A program made the translations under genes and the position numbers. From positions 1-54,090 of the forward strand of contig DNUZ01000014.1 of the NCBI GenBank assembly GCA_003507655.1: 54,090 nt of DNA, given 5' to 3'. This document shows positions 42,238-53,100 of this stretch, one piece after another; the first letter of the stretch is position 1; every line of letters starts with the position of its first letter. The notes under the pieces were generated by a model. It was not told the origin of the DNA, did not search any database, and saw nothing but the letters and a program-made list of their open reading frames with translations. The DNA comes from Lachnospiraceae bacterium. Lineage in GTDB: Bacteria; Bacillota; Clostridia; Lachnospirales; Lachnospiraceae.

Positions 42238-43113
42238 CTATTTCCCTCTCAACGCATCTTTTCCTATATCCCTGTGCTCGATCTTGATCCCATAGCCGGA
42301 ACATTCTTTCAACCGGTCATATAGTTCGTTTGCAAGTGTAACGGAGCGGTGCTTGCCACCCGTACAGCCAATACTGATGACTAACTGTGTCTTTCCTTCC
42401 GTCACATAGTTCGGGATCAGGAACTTGATCATATCTTCCAACTTGTCCAAAAATTCATGTGCCTCTTTGTACTGCATGACAAAGTCCTGTATCTCGATAT
42501 CGTTTCCCGTCTTCTGACGGAGTCCTTCCACATAATATGGATTCGGCAGAAAACGCACATCGAATACCAGGTCTGAATCCGTCGGAATTCCATACTTGAA
42601 CCCGAAGGACAGTACGGTAATATATAAGTTCCGGTAATCCTCGTCCCTTACAAAAATCCTCTCAAGCTCTGCCTTTAACTCTCTTTGCAGCAGACGGCTG
42701 GTATCGATGATATAATCTGCCTGCTCTTTTAAAAAGGCGAGCTTTTTTCGCTCTAATCCGATTCCTTTATCAATTCTTCCGCCTCCGGCAAGCGGATGAC
42801 TTCTTCTCGTCTCTTTGTATCTTTTTACAAGAACAGAATCCTCTGCCTCTAGGAATAAAATTTCAAACCGGATTCCCTTCTGACGGATTCGTTCCAAAAC
42901 CTCTTCTAATTCACTCAGTGCATTGCTGTTACGGATATCGATACTGACTGCAACCTTTTCGAGTTCATCCTCGGACTGTAGGGTAAAGTCTACAAACTGT
43001 TCTACTAAGGGAATCGGAAGATTGTCAACACAGTAATATCCCATGTCTTCCATGATCTTGACTGCCGTACCTTTTCCTGCTCCTGACATTCCTGTTACAA
43101 TGACTAATTTCAT
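42238..43113 (-). CDS. rapZ: RNase adapter RapZ
   Basis: 291 residues. Walker A GMSGAGKG is at 8-15, then DNLP near 30, then the C-terminal block SIGCTGGKHRSV. In Enterobacteria RapZ senses glucosamine-6-phosphate and directs RNase E; in Gram-positives (YvcJ) the role differs and is linked to competence and wall synthesis. It overlaps murB by 4 bases (ATGA). Confidence 0.96.
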   Translation of the reverse strand: MKLVIVTGMSGAGKGTAVKIMEDMGYYCVDNLPIPLVEQFVDFTLQSEDELEKVAVSIDIRNSNALSELEEVLERIRQKGIRFEILFLEAEDSVLVKRYKETRRSHPLAGGGRIDKGIGLERKKLAFLKEQADYIIDTSRLLQRELKAELERIFVRDEDYRNLYITVLSFGFKYGIPTDSDLVFDVRFLPNPYYVEGLRQKTGNDIEIQDFVMQYKEAHEFLDKLEDMIKFLIPNYVTEGKTQLVISIGCTGGKHRSVTLANELYDRLKECSGYGIKIEHRDIGKDALRGK

Positions 43114-44027
43114 CTGAAATCCCCCACCATTTTTACTTCTGTTTCTAACTTTACACCAAACTGCCGGTATACTTCCTGCTGCACTTCCTGTATCAGCCGA
43201 TAAACATCGGATGCGGTTGCCTTCTCTTTATTGATGACAAATCCACAGTGTTTTTCAGATACTGCTGCACCGCCGACCTGAAATCCACGCAGACCTGCAT
43301 CCATGATCAGTTTTCCCGCAAAATACCCCTCCGGTCTTTTGAAGGTACTGCCTGCACTCGGATATTCTAAAGGCTGTTTCTCTACACGCTTTTCCTTTAA
43401 CTCTTCCATTTTAGCACGGATCTGTTCCTGACTGCCTGCCTCTAAAGCGATCGTTACGCCCAACACCATGTAGTGTTCCTCAGTAATACTACTATGACGG
43501 TAACTCATGTCCAGTTCGCCCGGAGTCAGTTCTTTCTCCTGTCCATCCGCGGTAAGTACCGTAACACTTTTTAAAATGTCTTTCATCTCGCCGCCGTAAG
43601 CACCTGCATTCATCACAACCGCTCCGCCAACACAGCCCGGAATTCCTGCTGCAAATTCCATCCCGGTCAGTCCTGCTTCCAGGGCTGCATGTGCGGTCTT
43701 AGAAAGCATTGCTCCCGCCTGTGCGTATATGGTGGTACCATCCACGGTAATCTCATCCATCTGTTTTCCAATCTCGATAACGACACCTGAAATGCCTTTG
43801 TCCGAAACTAAAAGATTACTGCCGTTCCCAATGATCAGGTATTCCTTTTGATATGTGAGACAGAGGCGGAGTACCTCCGCCACCTGTTCTTTTTTCGGAC
43901 GGAGATAATACTCGGCCGGTCCACCCACCCGGAATGTGGTGTGATGTTTCATCGGTTCATCTTTTAAAATCTCATCCTCTGAGAGAATATTTTTTAAAGC
44001 CTCATCAAATATCTTTTCTGTTGTCAT
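43110..44027 (-). CDS. murB: UDP-N-acetylenolpyruvoylglucosamine reductase
   Basis: 305 residues, type II MurB. It reduces enolpyruvyl-UDP-GlcNAc to UDP-MurNAc with FAD and NADPH. FAD motifs IGNGSNLLVSDKG and AAGIPGCVGGAVVMNAGAYGG are intact, and YPSAGSTFKRP carries the catalytic serine. It ends on the rapZ start. Confidence 0.96.
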   Translation of the reverse strand: MTTEKIFDEALKNILSEDEILKDEPMKHHTTFRVGGPAEYYLRPKKEQVAEVLRLCLTYQKEYLIIGNGSNLLVSDKGISGVVIEIGKQMDEITVDGTTIYAQAGAMLSKTAHAALEAGLTGMEFAAGIPGCVGGAVVMNAGAYGGEMKDILKSVTVLTADGQEKELTPGELDMSYRHSSITEEHYMVLGVTIALEAGSQEQIRAKMEELKEKRVEKQPLEYPSAGSTFKRPEGYFAGKLIMDAGLRGFQVGGAAVSEKHCGFVINKEKATASDVYRLIQEVQQEVYRQFGVKLETEVKMVGDFR

Positions 44028-44037
44028 AATCTCCTGT

Positions 44038-45432
44038 CTATGCTTCCTTTAAGAATACTACATATCCACGGAATGCTTCATATAAATCCACTTTGCTGAT
44101 AATCTCCCAAGGTGCATGCATATTTAATACTGCCACACCACTGTCGATGACCTGCATTCCATAGTTTGCAAGAATATAGGCAATGGTTCCACCGCCGCCC
44201 TGGTCTACTTTTCCAAGCTCTGAAGTCTGGTATGCGACTTCTTCTTTATCTAATACGGCTCTTAAATGTGCCATGTACTCTGCATTTGCATCGTTAGAGC
44301 CGGATTTTCCTCTTGCTCCGGTGTATTTATTAAATACCAGCCCTTTTCCGAAATATGCTGCATTTTTCTTTTCGGATACGGATGGGTAATTCGGGTCAAA
44401 TGCTGCACTGACATCGGAAGAAAGCACCTGTGAATTGCTTAATGCACGGCGCAGTGCCAACTCGGAATACTGACCGCAAAGCTCCATCACTTCTGCTACT
44501 GCATTTTCAAAGAAACGTGACTGCATACCGGTTGCACCGACACTTCCGATCTCTTCTTTATCGACTAACAGGCACACACTGGTCACTTCCGGTGTATCTA
44601 CCTCCAGCATTGCACGGAAAGACGGATAAGCACACACACGGTCATCATGTCCGTAACCCATGACCATGGAACGGTCAAATCCATAATCTCTTGCAGCGCC
44701 TGCCGGTACGACTTCAATCTCTGCAGACAAGAAATCTTCCTCTTCTATATCATATTCTTTCAGCAGGATATTCAGTACATTTGCTTTGACAGTCTCTTTT
44801 ACTTTGTCTTTTTCTTCTACGTCTGCCGGAATGCTTCCGATCAGGACATCCAGATTCTCCCCCTCGATGACCTTGGATGCTTTTTTCTCTAACTGGTCGC
44901 CTGCTAAGTGGATCAGTAAGTCGCTGACTCCGAATACCGGATCATTTTCCTTATCACCAATGCTGATGTTGACCACGGTTCCGTCTTTCTTTGCCACTAC
45001 TCCGTGAAGTGCAAGCGGGAGTGTTACCCACTGATATTTCTTGACACCACCATAGTAATGTGTATCAAACATTACCATTTCCGTATCTTCGTAAAGCGGT
45101 ACCTGTTTTAAGTCCAATCTTGGAGAATCAATATGTGCACCTAAGATGTTCATGCCTTTTTCCAGCGACTCTTTACCGATGATGAACATGGCAATGGATT
45201 TTCCCATCTGATTTACATAAACTTTATCTCCCGGCTTCAGGCTCTTCTTTTCTTTGATGGCATCCTCTAATAACTGATAGCCTGCTTCTTTTGCTTTTGC
45301 CTCAAAAAAGCTCGTACATTCTCTCTCTGTCTTACATGCAGAAAGGAATTTGCGGTAATCCTCTGCAAAATCAAAAACCTGTGTTCTTTTTTCCCCTTCC
45401 GGATATTTCATCCAAGCATTTGTTTTTTCCAT
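44038..45432 (-). CDS. M18 family aminopeptidase
   Basis: A 464-residue cytosolic zinc aminopeptidase. Metal and active-site blocks are GAHIDSPRLDLK, GYGHDDRVCAYP and DKEEIGSVGATGM (the catalytic E pair). The C terminus has DQGGGGTIA and LNMHAPWEI. Removes N-terminal residues, typically acidic ones in this family. It lies between murB (10 bases) and hprK (31 bases). Confidence 0.94.
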   Translation of the reverse strand: MEKTNAWMKYPEGEKRTQVFDFAEDYRKFLSACKTERECTSFFEAKAKEAGYQLLEDAIKEKKSLKPGDKVYVNQMGKSIAMFIIGKESLEKGMNILGAHIDSPRLDLKQVPLYEDTEMVMFDTHYYGGVKKYQWVTLPLALHGVVAKKDGTVVNISIGDKENDPVFGVSDLLIHLAGDQLEKKASKVIEGENLDVLIGSIPADVEEKDKVKETVKANVLNILLKEYDIEEEDFLSAEIEVVPAGAARDYGFDRSMVMGYGHDDRVCAYPSFRAMLEVDTPEVTSVCLLVDKEEIGSVGATGMQSRFFENAVAEVMELCGQYSELALRRALSNSQVLSSDVSAAFDPNYPSVSEKKNAAYFGKGLVFNKYTGARGKSGSNDANAEYMAHLRAVLDKEEVAYQTSELGKVDQGGGGTIAYILANYGMQVIDSGVAVLNMHAPWEIISKVDLYEAFRGYVVFLKEA

Positions 45433-45463
45433 TTACTATTTACCTCTTTTCTTTTTATTTTTT

Positions 45464-46405
45464 CTATTCATCTTCTTCTGTCTTATTCAGATTCTCCTGT
45501 ACACGCCGGTACAATTCCTGTGCAGCGTTATAACCCATCTTCTTCTGCCTGTGGTTTACGGCAGCCGATTCACAGATGACTGCAAGGTTTCTTCCCGGAC
45601 GGATCGGGAGTGAATGACAGACTACCTGATTTCCTAAAATCTCTGTATATTCTTCCTCAAGTCCCAAACGGTCATACTCATTTTCTTTTTTCCAGTCCTC
45701 TAATTTAATGACCAGATCAATGTTCTGTTTTTCTTTGACCGCCTCTACACCAAACAATGTCTTAACATCAACGATTCCGATTCCCCTTAATTCAATAAAA
45801 TGTCTGGTGATCGCCGGGGATGTTCCTACCAGTGTATGTTCATTGATCTTACGGATCTCTACGACATCATCCGTAACCAGACGATGACCGCGGCGGATCA
45901 GCTCCAATGCAGCCTCGCTCTTACCGATTCCGCTCTCTCCGGTGATCAGAAGTCCTTCGCCATACACATCGACCAGTACACCATGGATCGTCACACATGG
46001 CGCCAATTCTTCACTCAGGCACAGGATCAGCTCTGCCATAAAAGAAGAGGTCGTACGGTGTGTTCCAAGCAGCGGCACATCTTTTTCTTCCGCAATCCGT
46101 AAAAAATCCTCATCCGGTTCAAAATCACGGCTGAAAATAATACACGGGATCTCCCTCTCTAACAGTGCATTATAGATTTCGATCCGTTTGTCCGGGTCCA
46201 TCTGCTTTAAGAAACTGTATTCTACCATTCCGATGATCTGCACACGGTTCGGCTCAAAATATTCAAAATATCCGCTCAACTGCAATGCCGGCCGATTGAC
46301 ATCGGACAAGGTTACTTTATGTTTCTTTAGATCTAATTCTTTTGTAAATACCTTCAGATCCAACAATTTTGCTAATTTTGATACACTTACACTTTTCTGG
46401 CTCAT
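45464..46405 (-). CDS. hprK: HPr kinase/phosphorylase
   Basis: 313 residues. It phosphorylates HPr on Ser46 and reverses this, the main switch of carbon catabolite repression in Firmicutes. Walker A GESGIGKS is at 156-163. The family signature LRGIGIVDVKTLFG is present, with the N-terminal DRTGG-like domain before it. A promoter overlaps the end of uvrC, so hprK may also be transcribed apart from ftsH-uvrC. Confidence 0.96.
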   Translation of the reverse strand: MSQKSVSVSKLAKLLDLKVFTKELDLKKHKVTLSDVNRPALQLSGYFEYFEPNRVQIIGMVEYSFLKQMDPDKRIEIYNALLEREIPCIIFSRDFEPDEDFLRIAEEKDVPLLGTHRTTSSFMAELILCLSEELAPCVTIHGVLVDVYGEGLLITGESGIGKSEAALELIRRGHRLVTDDVVEIRKINEHTLVGTSPAITRHFIELRGIGIVDVKTLFGVEAVKEKQNIDLVIKLEDWKKENEYDRLGLEEEYTEILGNQVVCHSLPIRPGRNLAVICESAAVNHRQKKMGYNAAQELYRRVQENLNKTEEDE

Positions 46406-46447
46406 ACACTTCTCCTTTATCTACCGTTTTTCCCCATTACTCTATTC

Positions 46448-46476
46448 ATCATATCATAGAAAAATCCCTGCTTCAA
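46448..46476 (-). promoter_or_regulatory. promoter of hprK
   Basis: -35 TTGAAG (46476-46471, overlapping the uvrC stop), 17-base spacer, -10 TATGAT (46453-46448) on the minus strand. Confidence 0.6.
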
Positions 46477-48380
46477 CAATCCGGTGCCTCTTTTGAGGAA
46501 GAGTTTTGCAAATCTTCTTCCTGATCTTCCTTATGAAAAAACTCATAGACCGATCTGGCACTTCTTGCATCCATGCTGTCTATTCCTGCAAGGGTCTCCT
46601 CCGAGGCATTTCTGACCTCTTCTATCGAATCAAAATATTTCATCAACGCTTTTCGTCTGGTCGCCCCAATTCCCGGAATGTCATCTAAGATCGAATGTAC
46701 CTGACTCTTACTTCGCAGGGAGCGGTGGTATTCAATGGCAAATCGATGGGCTTCATCCTGAATCCTGGTAATGAGTTTAAAACCTTCGCTGTCCCTTGCG
46801 ATCGGAATCTCTTCATTTTGAAAATACAGACCTCTGGTGCGGTGGTGATCATCTTTTACCATTCCGCAGACCGGAATGGATAGCCTCAGTTCCTCTAACA
46901 CCGACAGGGCAATATTGACCTGTCCTTTTCCACCGTCCATCATCAAAAGATCCGGAAAACGGCTGAATTTTCCAAGTTCCTGTTCCCGTCCTTCTAACTC
47001 CTTCTGTTCCTCTAAACCATGCCGGAAACGTCTGGTCAATACCTCATGCATGGATGCATAATCGTCCGGTCCGGATACACTCTTTAATTTGAATTTACGG
47101 TAATCACTCCGTTTTGGTCTGCCCCCTTCATAGACTACCATAGAGCCTACCGTTTCAAATCCGTTGATATTGGAAATATCATAAGCCTCTACTCTTCGGA
47201 TTCCATCCAGTTCTAAGAGTCCTGCGATTTCTTTTAAGGCACCGATCGTTCTTCCTTCTTCTCTCTTGATACGCTCTTTGTCCTGACTTAATACCATCCG
47301 GGCATTTTTCTTCGCAAGCTCTACCAGTCGTTCCTTCGTTCCTTTTTTCGGTACCCGCAGATACACTTTCTGGCCTTTTCGCTTTGCCAGCCATTCCGAG
47401 ATCACCTCTTCTTCTTCGATCTCACTTTGCAGTACGATCTCTCTTGGAATATAAGGTGTTCCCGCGTAAAACTGCTTGACAAAAGAGGTCAGGATTCCCT
47501 GTTCTTCTTCCCCGTCTGCAATCCGCAGATAAAAGTGATCTCTTCCGATCAGCTTGCCGGAACGGATAAAGAACACCTGAACCACGGCATCCCGTTCATC
47601 TCTTGCTAATGCAATGATATCCTTATCTTCGCCATCGGTATTTGTGATCTTCTGTTTCTGTGCCACTGCCCGCACACTTCCTAACAGTTCCCGATACTCA
47701 ATCGCTTTTTCAAAATTCATCTCATCCGAAGCCTGCTGCATCTTACTTTCGAGCTCCGTGATGATCTCCTTATAATTTCCATTCAGAAAATCCATCACTT
47801 TTCGGATGTTTTTTGCATATTCCTCTTTGGTGACATACCCCTGGCATGGTGCCTGGCACTGATGGATATGATAGTTCAGACACGGACGCTCTTTTCCGAT
47901 ATCCCGTGGCAGCTTACGGTTGCAGGTGCGCACCTGATAGAGCTTGTGGAGCAGATCTATGGTGTCCTTGACTGCCCCGGCACTGGTGTAAGGTCCGAAA
48001 TACCGTGACTTATCTTTTTTCATCTGACGACAAAAGAGGACCCTGGGATATTCTTCTCCCAGCGTCACTCTGATATACGGATAAGTCTTATCATCCCGGA
48101 GCATCGTATTGTACTTTGGACGATGCTCCTTTATTAAATTGCACTCTAAGATCAGCGCTTCTAATTCTGAGTCCGTAACAATATATTCAAACCGTGCGAT
48201 CTGCTGTACCATATGATCTTTTTTGATCCCTTCATTATGGCTTGGTCTGAAATACTGTCTGACACGATTTCGCAGTTTGATCGCTTTTCCAACATAGATG
48301 ATGGCATCGTTTGCATCATGCATGATATAGACTCCCGGCTTTTCCGGCAGTTTTTTTAATTCTTCCTCAAAATCAAACAT
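46473..48380 (-). CDS. uvrC: excinuclease ABC subunit C
   Basis: 635 residues. UvrC makes both incisions in nucleotide excision repair. GIY-YIG domain ([18 protein letters not shown], near 16-34), UVR motif (near 195-235), RNase H-like C-terminal nuclease ([17 protein letters not shown] and MDGGKGQVN) and helix-hairpin-helix ([15 protein letters not shown]) are all present. I chose ATG 48380 with AGGAG 4 bases upstream; it overlaps the ftsH stop by 8 bases. A TTG five codons earlier would include the ribosome site. Confidence 0.96.
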   Translation of the reverse strand: MFDFEEELKKLPEKPGVYIMHDANDAIIYVGKAIKLRNRVRQYFRPSHNEGIKKDHMVQQIARFEYIVTDSELEALILECNLIKEHRPKYNTMLRDDKTYPYIRVTLGEEYPRVLFCRQMKKDKSRYFGPYTSAGAVKDTIDLLHKLYQVRTCNRKLPRDIGKERPCLNYHIHQCQAPCQGYVTKEEYAKNIRKVMDFLNGNYKEIITELESKMQQASDEMNFEKAIEYRELLGSVRAVAQKQKITNTDGEDKDIIALARDERDAVVQVFFIRSGKLIGRDHFYLRIADGEEEQGILTSFVKQFYAGTPYIPREIVLQSEIEEEEVISEWLAKRKGQKVYLRVPKKGTKERLVELAKKNARMVLSQDKERIKREEGRTIGALKEIAGLLELDGIRRVEAYDISNINGFETVGSMVVYEGGRPKRSDYRKFKLKSVSGPDDYASMHEVLTRRFRHGLEEQKELEGREQELGKFSRFPDLLMMDGGKGQVNIALSVLEELRLSIPVCGMVKDDHHRTRGLYFQNEEIPIARDSEGFKLITRIQDEAHRFAIEYHRSLRSKSQVHSILDDIPGIGATRRKALMKYFDSIEEVRNASEETLAGIDSMDARSARSVYEFFHKEDQEEDLQNSSSKEAPDC

Positions 48381-50442
48381 CGGTCTCCTGTTCAAAATCC
48401 TCTTCCCTGGAATTCTCTTTATTTGGATCTTCTTCCTCTGACTCTTCTTTTTCCGAAGTTGCCTTATTCAGATCTACTGTGTGAGTTGCTTCTTCTCCAA
48501 CCCGAAAATCTACGGAAGAACCCTGTTTTGCCACATTCTCTTCCTCCGGCTCCGGGATTCCTTTCAATTCGCGGTAAATCTTCATAAATTCTTTTCCGGT
48601 AATATTCTCTTTCTCATAAAGATGTGCTGCGATCTTATCGAGTACCTCCCGATTTTCTGAAAGAAGCTGTTTTGCTTTCTCATAGCTTTCCTTCAACATC
48701 TTCATGACTTCTTTATCAATCTCGGCTGCGGTCTCTTCACCACAGTTCAGTCTTGCTTCTCCGTCTAGATACTGGCTCTCTACCGTTGCAAGTCCCATCA
48801 GTCCGAACCGCTCTGACATTCCGTACTGTGCTACCATGGCACGGGCAATTCTTGTTGCCTGTTCAATATCATTTGACGCTCCGGTTGTTACAGAATGAAA
48901 TACGATCTCTTCTGCTGCACGTCCTGCCATAAAGGTTACTAAATCTTCTTCTAATTCCTCTTTAGATTTTAAGAATTTTTCTTCCTCCGGCACCTGCATC
49001 ACATAACCGAGTGCTCCGTGGGTACGCGGCACAATTGTAATCTTCTGTACCGGCTCTGTATTTTTCTGCAATGCAGTCACTAACGCATGACCAACCTCGT
49101 GATATGCTACGATCTTCTTTTCCTTCGGTCCCATAATGCGGTCTTTTTTCTCTTTTCCTGCAATGACCACTTCTACCGATTCAAACAGATCCGCCTGGCT
49201 GACATATTTTCTGCCATGCTTTACGGCATTAATCGCTGCTTCATTGATCATATTTGCCAGATCGGAACCGACCGCTCCTGAGGTTGCCAATGCGATCGCA
49301 TTCAGATCTACGGTCTCATCCATCAGGACATCTTTGGCATGCACCTGAAGGATTGCCTCTCTTCCTTTTAAATCCGGTTTATCTACAATGATCCGTCTGT
49401 CAAAACGTCCCGGACGAAGTAATGCCTTGTCCAATACTTCCGGACGGTTGGTTGCTGCTAAAATCAGCAGTCCCTTGGATGCATCAAAACCATCCATCTC
49501 TGAAAGTAACTGGTTCAGCGTCTGCTCTCTCTCATCGTTTCCGCCATAACGGGCATCTCTGCTCTTTCCGATGGCATCGATCTCATCAATAAAAATAATA
49601 CATGGTGCCTGCTTCTGTGCCTCTTTGAAAAGATCACGCACTCTGGATGCACCGACACCGACAAACATCTCTACGAAACTGGAACCTGCCAATGAGAAAA
49701 ACGGTACATTTGCCTCGCCCGCAACGGCTTTTGCAAGTAACGTCTTACCGGTACCCGGAGGGCCTACTAACAACGCTCCTTTTGGCAGCTTCGCACCGAT
49801 CTCTGTATAACGTTTCGGATTGTGCAGGAAATCCACGACTTCCTGTAACGACTCTTTGGCTTCATCTTCTCCTGCAACATCTTTAAAGGTAACTCCGGTC
49901 TGTTTTTCCACATAGACCTTGGCATTGCTCTTACCAACGCCCATTACTCCGCCGCCGCCCATCCGGCGCATTAAGAATCCAAGCAGTACCCATACCAGTA
50001 CTAACGGGATCACAAAACTTAAAATATTATAAATCCATACGGAGGTATTATCCGGGATCGTTCCTTTGATATTGACATCGTGTTTTTCCAAAGTCTTTAA
50101 CAGATCCGGATTTTCCACGATTCCTGTGTAATAGGTCTTTTTGATCGTAGTAAGACCGTTATTTACCTTTGTGTCTTTTTTCTCCTCTTTCGGAGTGATC
50201 TTGATCTCTGACGAACCGATCTCGACACTCTCTACCTTGTCCTCTTCCACCATTTTCAAAAACTGGGAATAGGTAATCTCCTCACTCGACATCTGATCCA
50301 TCTTGCTGTTCACATAGCTCATAATAAACAGCATTACCAGTGAAACCAGTAAAAACGCTAAAAACATCTGCCCGTTTTTGTTGTTCCGATTATTATTGTT
50401 ATTATTATTGTTGTTATTTCCGTTCATCTGATTGTTATCCAT
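48373..50442 (-). CDS. ftsH: ATP-dependent zinc metalloprotease FtsH
   Basis: 689 residues. A membrane-bound AAA+ protease with two membrane segments (about 27-45 and 138-158). Walker A GPPGTGKT is at 227-234, Walker [12 protein letters not shown] follows, then the second region of homology and HEVGH (448-452). Residues 9-18 are a run of asparagines, encoded by repeated AAT/AAC. The C terminus is acidic and low-complexity. I chose ATG 50442 with GGAGGAG upstream; an ATG four codons earlier sits inside that site. Confidence 0.96.
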   Translation of the reverse strand: MDNNQMNGNNNNNNNNNNRNNKNGQMFLAFLLVSLVMLFIMSYVNSKMDQMSSEEITYSQFLKMVEEDKVESVEIGSSEIKITPKEEKKDTKVNNGLTTIKKTYYTGIVENPDLLKTLEKHDVNIKGTIPDNTSVWIYNILSFVIPLVLVWVLLGFLMRRMGGGGVMGVGKSNAKVYVEKQTGVTFKDVAGEDEAKESLQEVVDFLHNPKRYTEIGAKLPKGALLVGPPGTGKTLLAKAVAGEANVPFFSLAGSSFVEMFVGVGASRVRDLFKEAQKQAPCIIFIDEIDAIGKSRDARYGGNDEREQTLNQLLSEMDGFDASKGLLILAATNRPEVLDKALLRPGRFDRRIIVDKPDLKGREAILQVHAKDVLMDETVDLNAIALATSGAVGSDLANMINEAAINAVKHGRKYVSQADLFESVEVVIAGKEKKDRIMGPKEKKIVAYHEVGHALVTALQKNTEPVQKITIVPRTHGALGYVMQVPEEEKFLKSKEELEEDLVTFMAGRAAEEIVFHSVTTGASNDIEQATRIARAMVAQYGMSERFGLMGLATVESQYLDGEARLNCGEETAAEIDKEVMKMLKESYEKAKQLLSENREVLDKIAAHLYEKENITGKEFMKIYRELKGIPEPEEENVAKQGSSVDFRVGEEATHTVDLNKATSEKEESEEEDPNKENSREEDFEQETDV

Positions 50443-50485
50443 GCTCTCCTCCATGCTGCATCATAGTTCTTGCAGTATCGTACTT

Positions 50486-50514
50486 ATTATATGTTTCTTT
50501 TCTATTAAAATCAA
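50486..50514 (-). promoter_or_regulatory. sigma-A promoter of ftsH-uvrC
   Basis: -35 TTGATT (50514-50509), 17-base spacer, -10 TATAAT (50491-50486) on the minus strand. Confidence 0.68.
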
Positions 50515-50610
50515 TACGAATATCGTGAACTTTTCTTGTCCTTTCTAAAGTTTTTCTAAACTTTTTTGATTTCTTTTTCTAAAATTGTGGATTTCTTTTT
50601 TCTCTAGTTG

Positions 50611-50616
50611 TATAAT
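50611..50616 (+). promoter_or_regulatory. -10 element of the pyrG promoter
   Basis: TATAAT about 60 bases before the pyrG ATG. No convincing -35 lies at normal spacing (TTGTGG is 20 bases away), so the call is tentative. Confidence 0.35.
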
Positions 50617-50675
50617 ATATGAGTTATTTTAAATTCAGGAAACATTTATATATAATTTTTAAGGAGGAAACACCT

Positions 50676-52280
50676 ATGCCTGTAAAATATGTCTTTGTCA
50701 CCGGAGGAGTTGTTTCGGGACTCGGAAAAGGCATTACTGCCGCATCTCTCGGCCGTCTTTTAAAAGCCAGAGGTTTTAAGGTAACAATGCAGAAATTTGA
50801 CCCTTATATCAATATTGATCCGGGTACGATGAACCCAATCCAGCATGGAGAGGTTTTTGTAACAGATGACGGTGCAGAAACTGATTTAGACTTAGGTCAC
50901 TATGAACGTTTTATTGATGAGAGCTTGAGCAAAAATTCCAACGTTACAACCGGTAAAGTATACTGGTCTGTACTTCAAAAAGAACGCCGCGGCGATTTTG
51001 GTGGAGGTACTGTTCAGGTAATTCCTCATATCACAAATGAGATTAAGAGCCGTTTTTACCGCAATTTTACCTCTGAAGATACACATATTGCGATCATCGA
51101 GGTCGGTGGTACGGTTGGAGATATTGAAAGTCAGCCTTTCTTAGAGTCCATTCGCCAGTTCCAGCATGAGGTCGGACATGAAAATGCCATGCTGATCCAT
51201 GTTACACTGATTCCTTATATTAAGGCATCCGGCGAATTAAAAACAAAACCGACACAGGCAAGTGTAAAAGAATTACAAGGAATGGGTATCCAGCCGGATA
51301 TCATCGTCTGCCGTTCCGAGCAGCCGTTAGACCAGGGGATCAAAGATAAGATCGCTCTTTTCTGTAACGTACCAAACGATCATGTATTACAGAATCTGGA
51401 TGTGGAATATTTATATGAAGCTCCGCTTGCAATGGAAGAAGAGCATCTTGCACAGGTTACCTGTAAATGCTTAAATCTGGAATGTCCAACACCGGACTTA
51501 ACCGATTGGAAAGATATGGTCAATGCCCTGCGTCATCCGAATAAGGAAGTAGACATTGCACTGGTCGGAAAATATATTCAGCTCCACGATGCTTACCTCT
51601 CTGTTGTGGAAGCATTAAAACACGGCGGTATTGCAGAACGTGCAACGGTCAACATCCACTGGGTGGATTCTGAAGAACTGAACGAAGAAAATGTGGACGA
51701 GGTATTAGGCTCTATGCAGGGTATCCTGGTTCCTGGCGGTTTCGGCAGCCGTGGTGTAGAAGGAAAAATCCTTGCAGCAAAATATGCCCGTGAGAACAAA
51801 ATCCCATATCTTGGTCTCTGCCTTGGTATGCAGGTTGCAATTATTGAGTTTGCCCGTAATGTCTGTGGTTTCCATGATGCACACAGCATCGAGTTAGACC
51901 CGAACACTACTCATCCGGTTATTGCATTGATGCCGGATCAGGACGGTGTAGAGGATATCGGTGGTACTTTAAGACTTGGCGCATATCCTTGTGAACTGGA
52001 CAAGGATTCCAAAGCCCACGCTGTTTACGGCGAGTCCACCATCCACGAAAGACATCGTCACCGTTACGAAGTCAACAACGATTACCGCAATGCACTGACT
52101 GAAAAAGGATTGAACCTCTGTGGTCTTTCTCCTGATGGAAGGATTGTGGAAATGATCGAGATTTCCGATCATCCATGGTTCATTGCTACACAGGCTCATC
52201 CGGAGTTCAAGTCCAGACCGAACAGACCACATCCGTTATTCAAAGGATTTGTGGAAGCTGCCTGCAAATGTGAGCGTTAA
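50676..52280 (+). CDS. pyrG: CTP synthase
   Basis: 534 residues. It aminates UTP to CTP using glutamine. N-terminal synthase domain: [16 protein letters not shown] and [11 protein letters not shown]-terminal class I glutamine amidotransferase: YLGLCLGMQ holds the nucleophilic cysteine, with HPEF near the end. I chose ATG 50676, which has AAGGAGG 9 bases upstream. The frame is open 19 codons further up, but that stretch has no ribosome site and includes promoter-like AT sequence. Confidence 0.97.
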   Translation: MPVKYVFVTGGVVSGLGKGITAASLGRLLKARGFKVTMQKFDPYINIDPGTMNPIQHGEVFVTDDGAETDLDLGHYERFIDESLSKNSNVTTGKVYWSVLQKERRGDFGGGTVQVIPHITNEIKSRFYRNFTSEDTHIAIIEVGGTVGDIESQPFLESIRQFQHEVGHENAMLIHVTLIPYIKASGELKTKPTQASVKELQGMGIQPDIIVCRSEQPLDQGIKDKIALFCNVPNDHVLQNLDVEYLYEAPLAMEEEHLAQVTCKCLNLECPTPDLTDWKDMVNALRHPNKEVDIALVGKYIQLHDAYLSVVEALKHGGIAERATVNIHWVDSEELNEENVDEVLGSMQGILVPGGFGSRGVEGKILAAKYARENKIPYLGLCLGMQVAIIEFARNVCGFHDAHSIELDPNTTHPVIALMPDQDGVEDIGGTLRLGAYPCELDKDSKAHAVYGESTIHERHRHRYEVNNDYRNALTEKGLNLCGLSPDGRIVEMIEISDHPWFIATQAHPEFKSRPNRPHPLFKGFVEAACKCER

Positions 52281-52328
52281 TTTCATGTAAGTTAATTACA
52301 GAAATGCTTTTATAAAAAATATAGAAAA

Positions 52329-52395
52329 AAGTCCCATGTGGTTCATACAGATTAAAATGTCATACTCTGAAATCTGTACAGACCGCATGGGACTT
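52329..52395. terminator. long bidirectional terminator hairpin between pyrG and the YvyF-like gene
   Basis: 25-base arms (52329-52353 and 52371-52395) pair at 23 positions counting two G-T pairs. The minus side carries a strong T-run (ACTTTTTTC) and the plus side CCTTTTATT. Confidence 0.85.
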
Positions 52396-52450
52396 CCTTT
52401 TATTATTTACTATGGATCTCAAAAAATCCTATGTAACTATGCATTATTTA

Positions 52451-52855
52451 TTATTCATCATTGTCTAAGAAACGCATCTTGTTCTTCTCAAGGTCGTTTC
52501 CTGCATACTCGTATTTAGAACTGTTCATAATTTTCAGACACCGGCTGCAAAGTGTTCCGAAGGTAACTTTTGCTCCACATCTTGCACAACGGATGGATAC
52601 CAATGCCCGCTTATCTCCATCTTCCTTATACTCAATCCTTCCTTCTTTGATCCACGCCTTCACTTTCTTTTGCGGGATTCCAAAATGCTCGGCTACCTGC
52701 ATTTCCGTGACATCATTTTTACGAATGTAATCTCTGACCTTATCAAACAGTTGGTTCTCCTCACATGTCGGGCAAAGCTCTGCTTCGTAGGTCGGTGAAA
52801 GCACTCTTCCACAATTCTTACAATATTTGTACGCGCCTTTATCCTCTTCTGTCAT
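52451..52855 (-). CDS. zinc-ribbon and helix-turn-helix protein, YvyF-like
   Basis: 134 residues. An N-terminal zinc ribbon (CKNC and CPTC, about residues 12-32), a central helix-turn-helix-like segment (VTEMQVAEHFGIPQKKVKAWIKEG) and a second ribbon (CARC and CSRC, about 90-108). The order ribbon, helical domain, ribbon resembles the flagellar-linked YvyF/TIGR03826 family; the match is by architecture only. It has a consensus -35 promoter and is a single-gene unit. Confidence 0.72.
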   Translation of the reverse strand: MTEEDKGAYKYCKNCGRVLSPTYEAELCPTCEENQLFDKVRDYIRKNDVTEMQVAEHFGIPQKKVKAWIKEGRIEYKEDGDKRALVSIRCARCGAKVTFGTLCSRCLKIMNSSKYEYAGNDLEKNKMRFLDNDE

Positions 52856-52890
52856 ATATCCTCACCGTCCCTCTTACTTACTTCTCTTCT

Positions 52891-52919
52891 ATGTTATCTG
52901 CAATGGATTCTATTGTCAA
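52891..52919 (-). promoter_or_regulatory. sigma-A promoter of the YvyF-like gene
   Basis: -35 TTGACA (52919-52914), 17-base spacer, -10 TAACAT (52896-52891) on the minus strand. Confidence 0.68.
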
Positions 52920-52980
52920 GATATTGTCTATATTCAGGCAAAAAAATTGGAATGTTTTTCATTTTATACAATACCGGCTC

Positions 52981-53008
52981 TTGCATTTTCCATATTTAGG
53001 TGTTATAC
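52981..53008 (+). promoter_or_regulatory. promoter with no gene after it
   Basis: -35 TTGCAT, 16-base spacer, -10 TTATAC. The predicted transcript starts near 53015 and would end at the terminator near 53100. Confidence 0.5.
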
Positions 53009-53014
53009 TTACCG

Positions 53015-53100
53015 CAGTAAATAAATAATGTAAGCCACAGAGACGAATGAGCAAGGTAAAAAAGATGCGAGAGCATCCTTATTTTCCTGCTCTTTTTTGT
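53015..53100 (+). ncRNA. candidate short RNA ending in a terminator
   Basis: About 85 bases between a promoter-like pair and a strong hairpin (GAGCAAGG...GATGC with GCATCC...CCTGCTC, 15 of 20 positions matching) followed by TTTTTTG. No open frame with a ribosome site is seen. Downstream, 53155-53330 holds three more hairpins (GACGGC/GCCGTC, CAGAC/GTCTG, CTGCATCCGG/CCGGATGCAG). No known RNA family is recognised. Confidence 0.4.
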
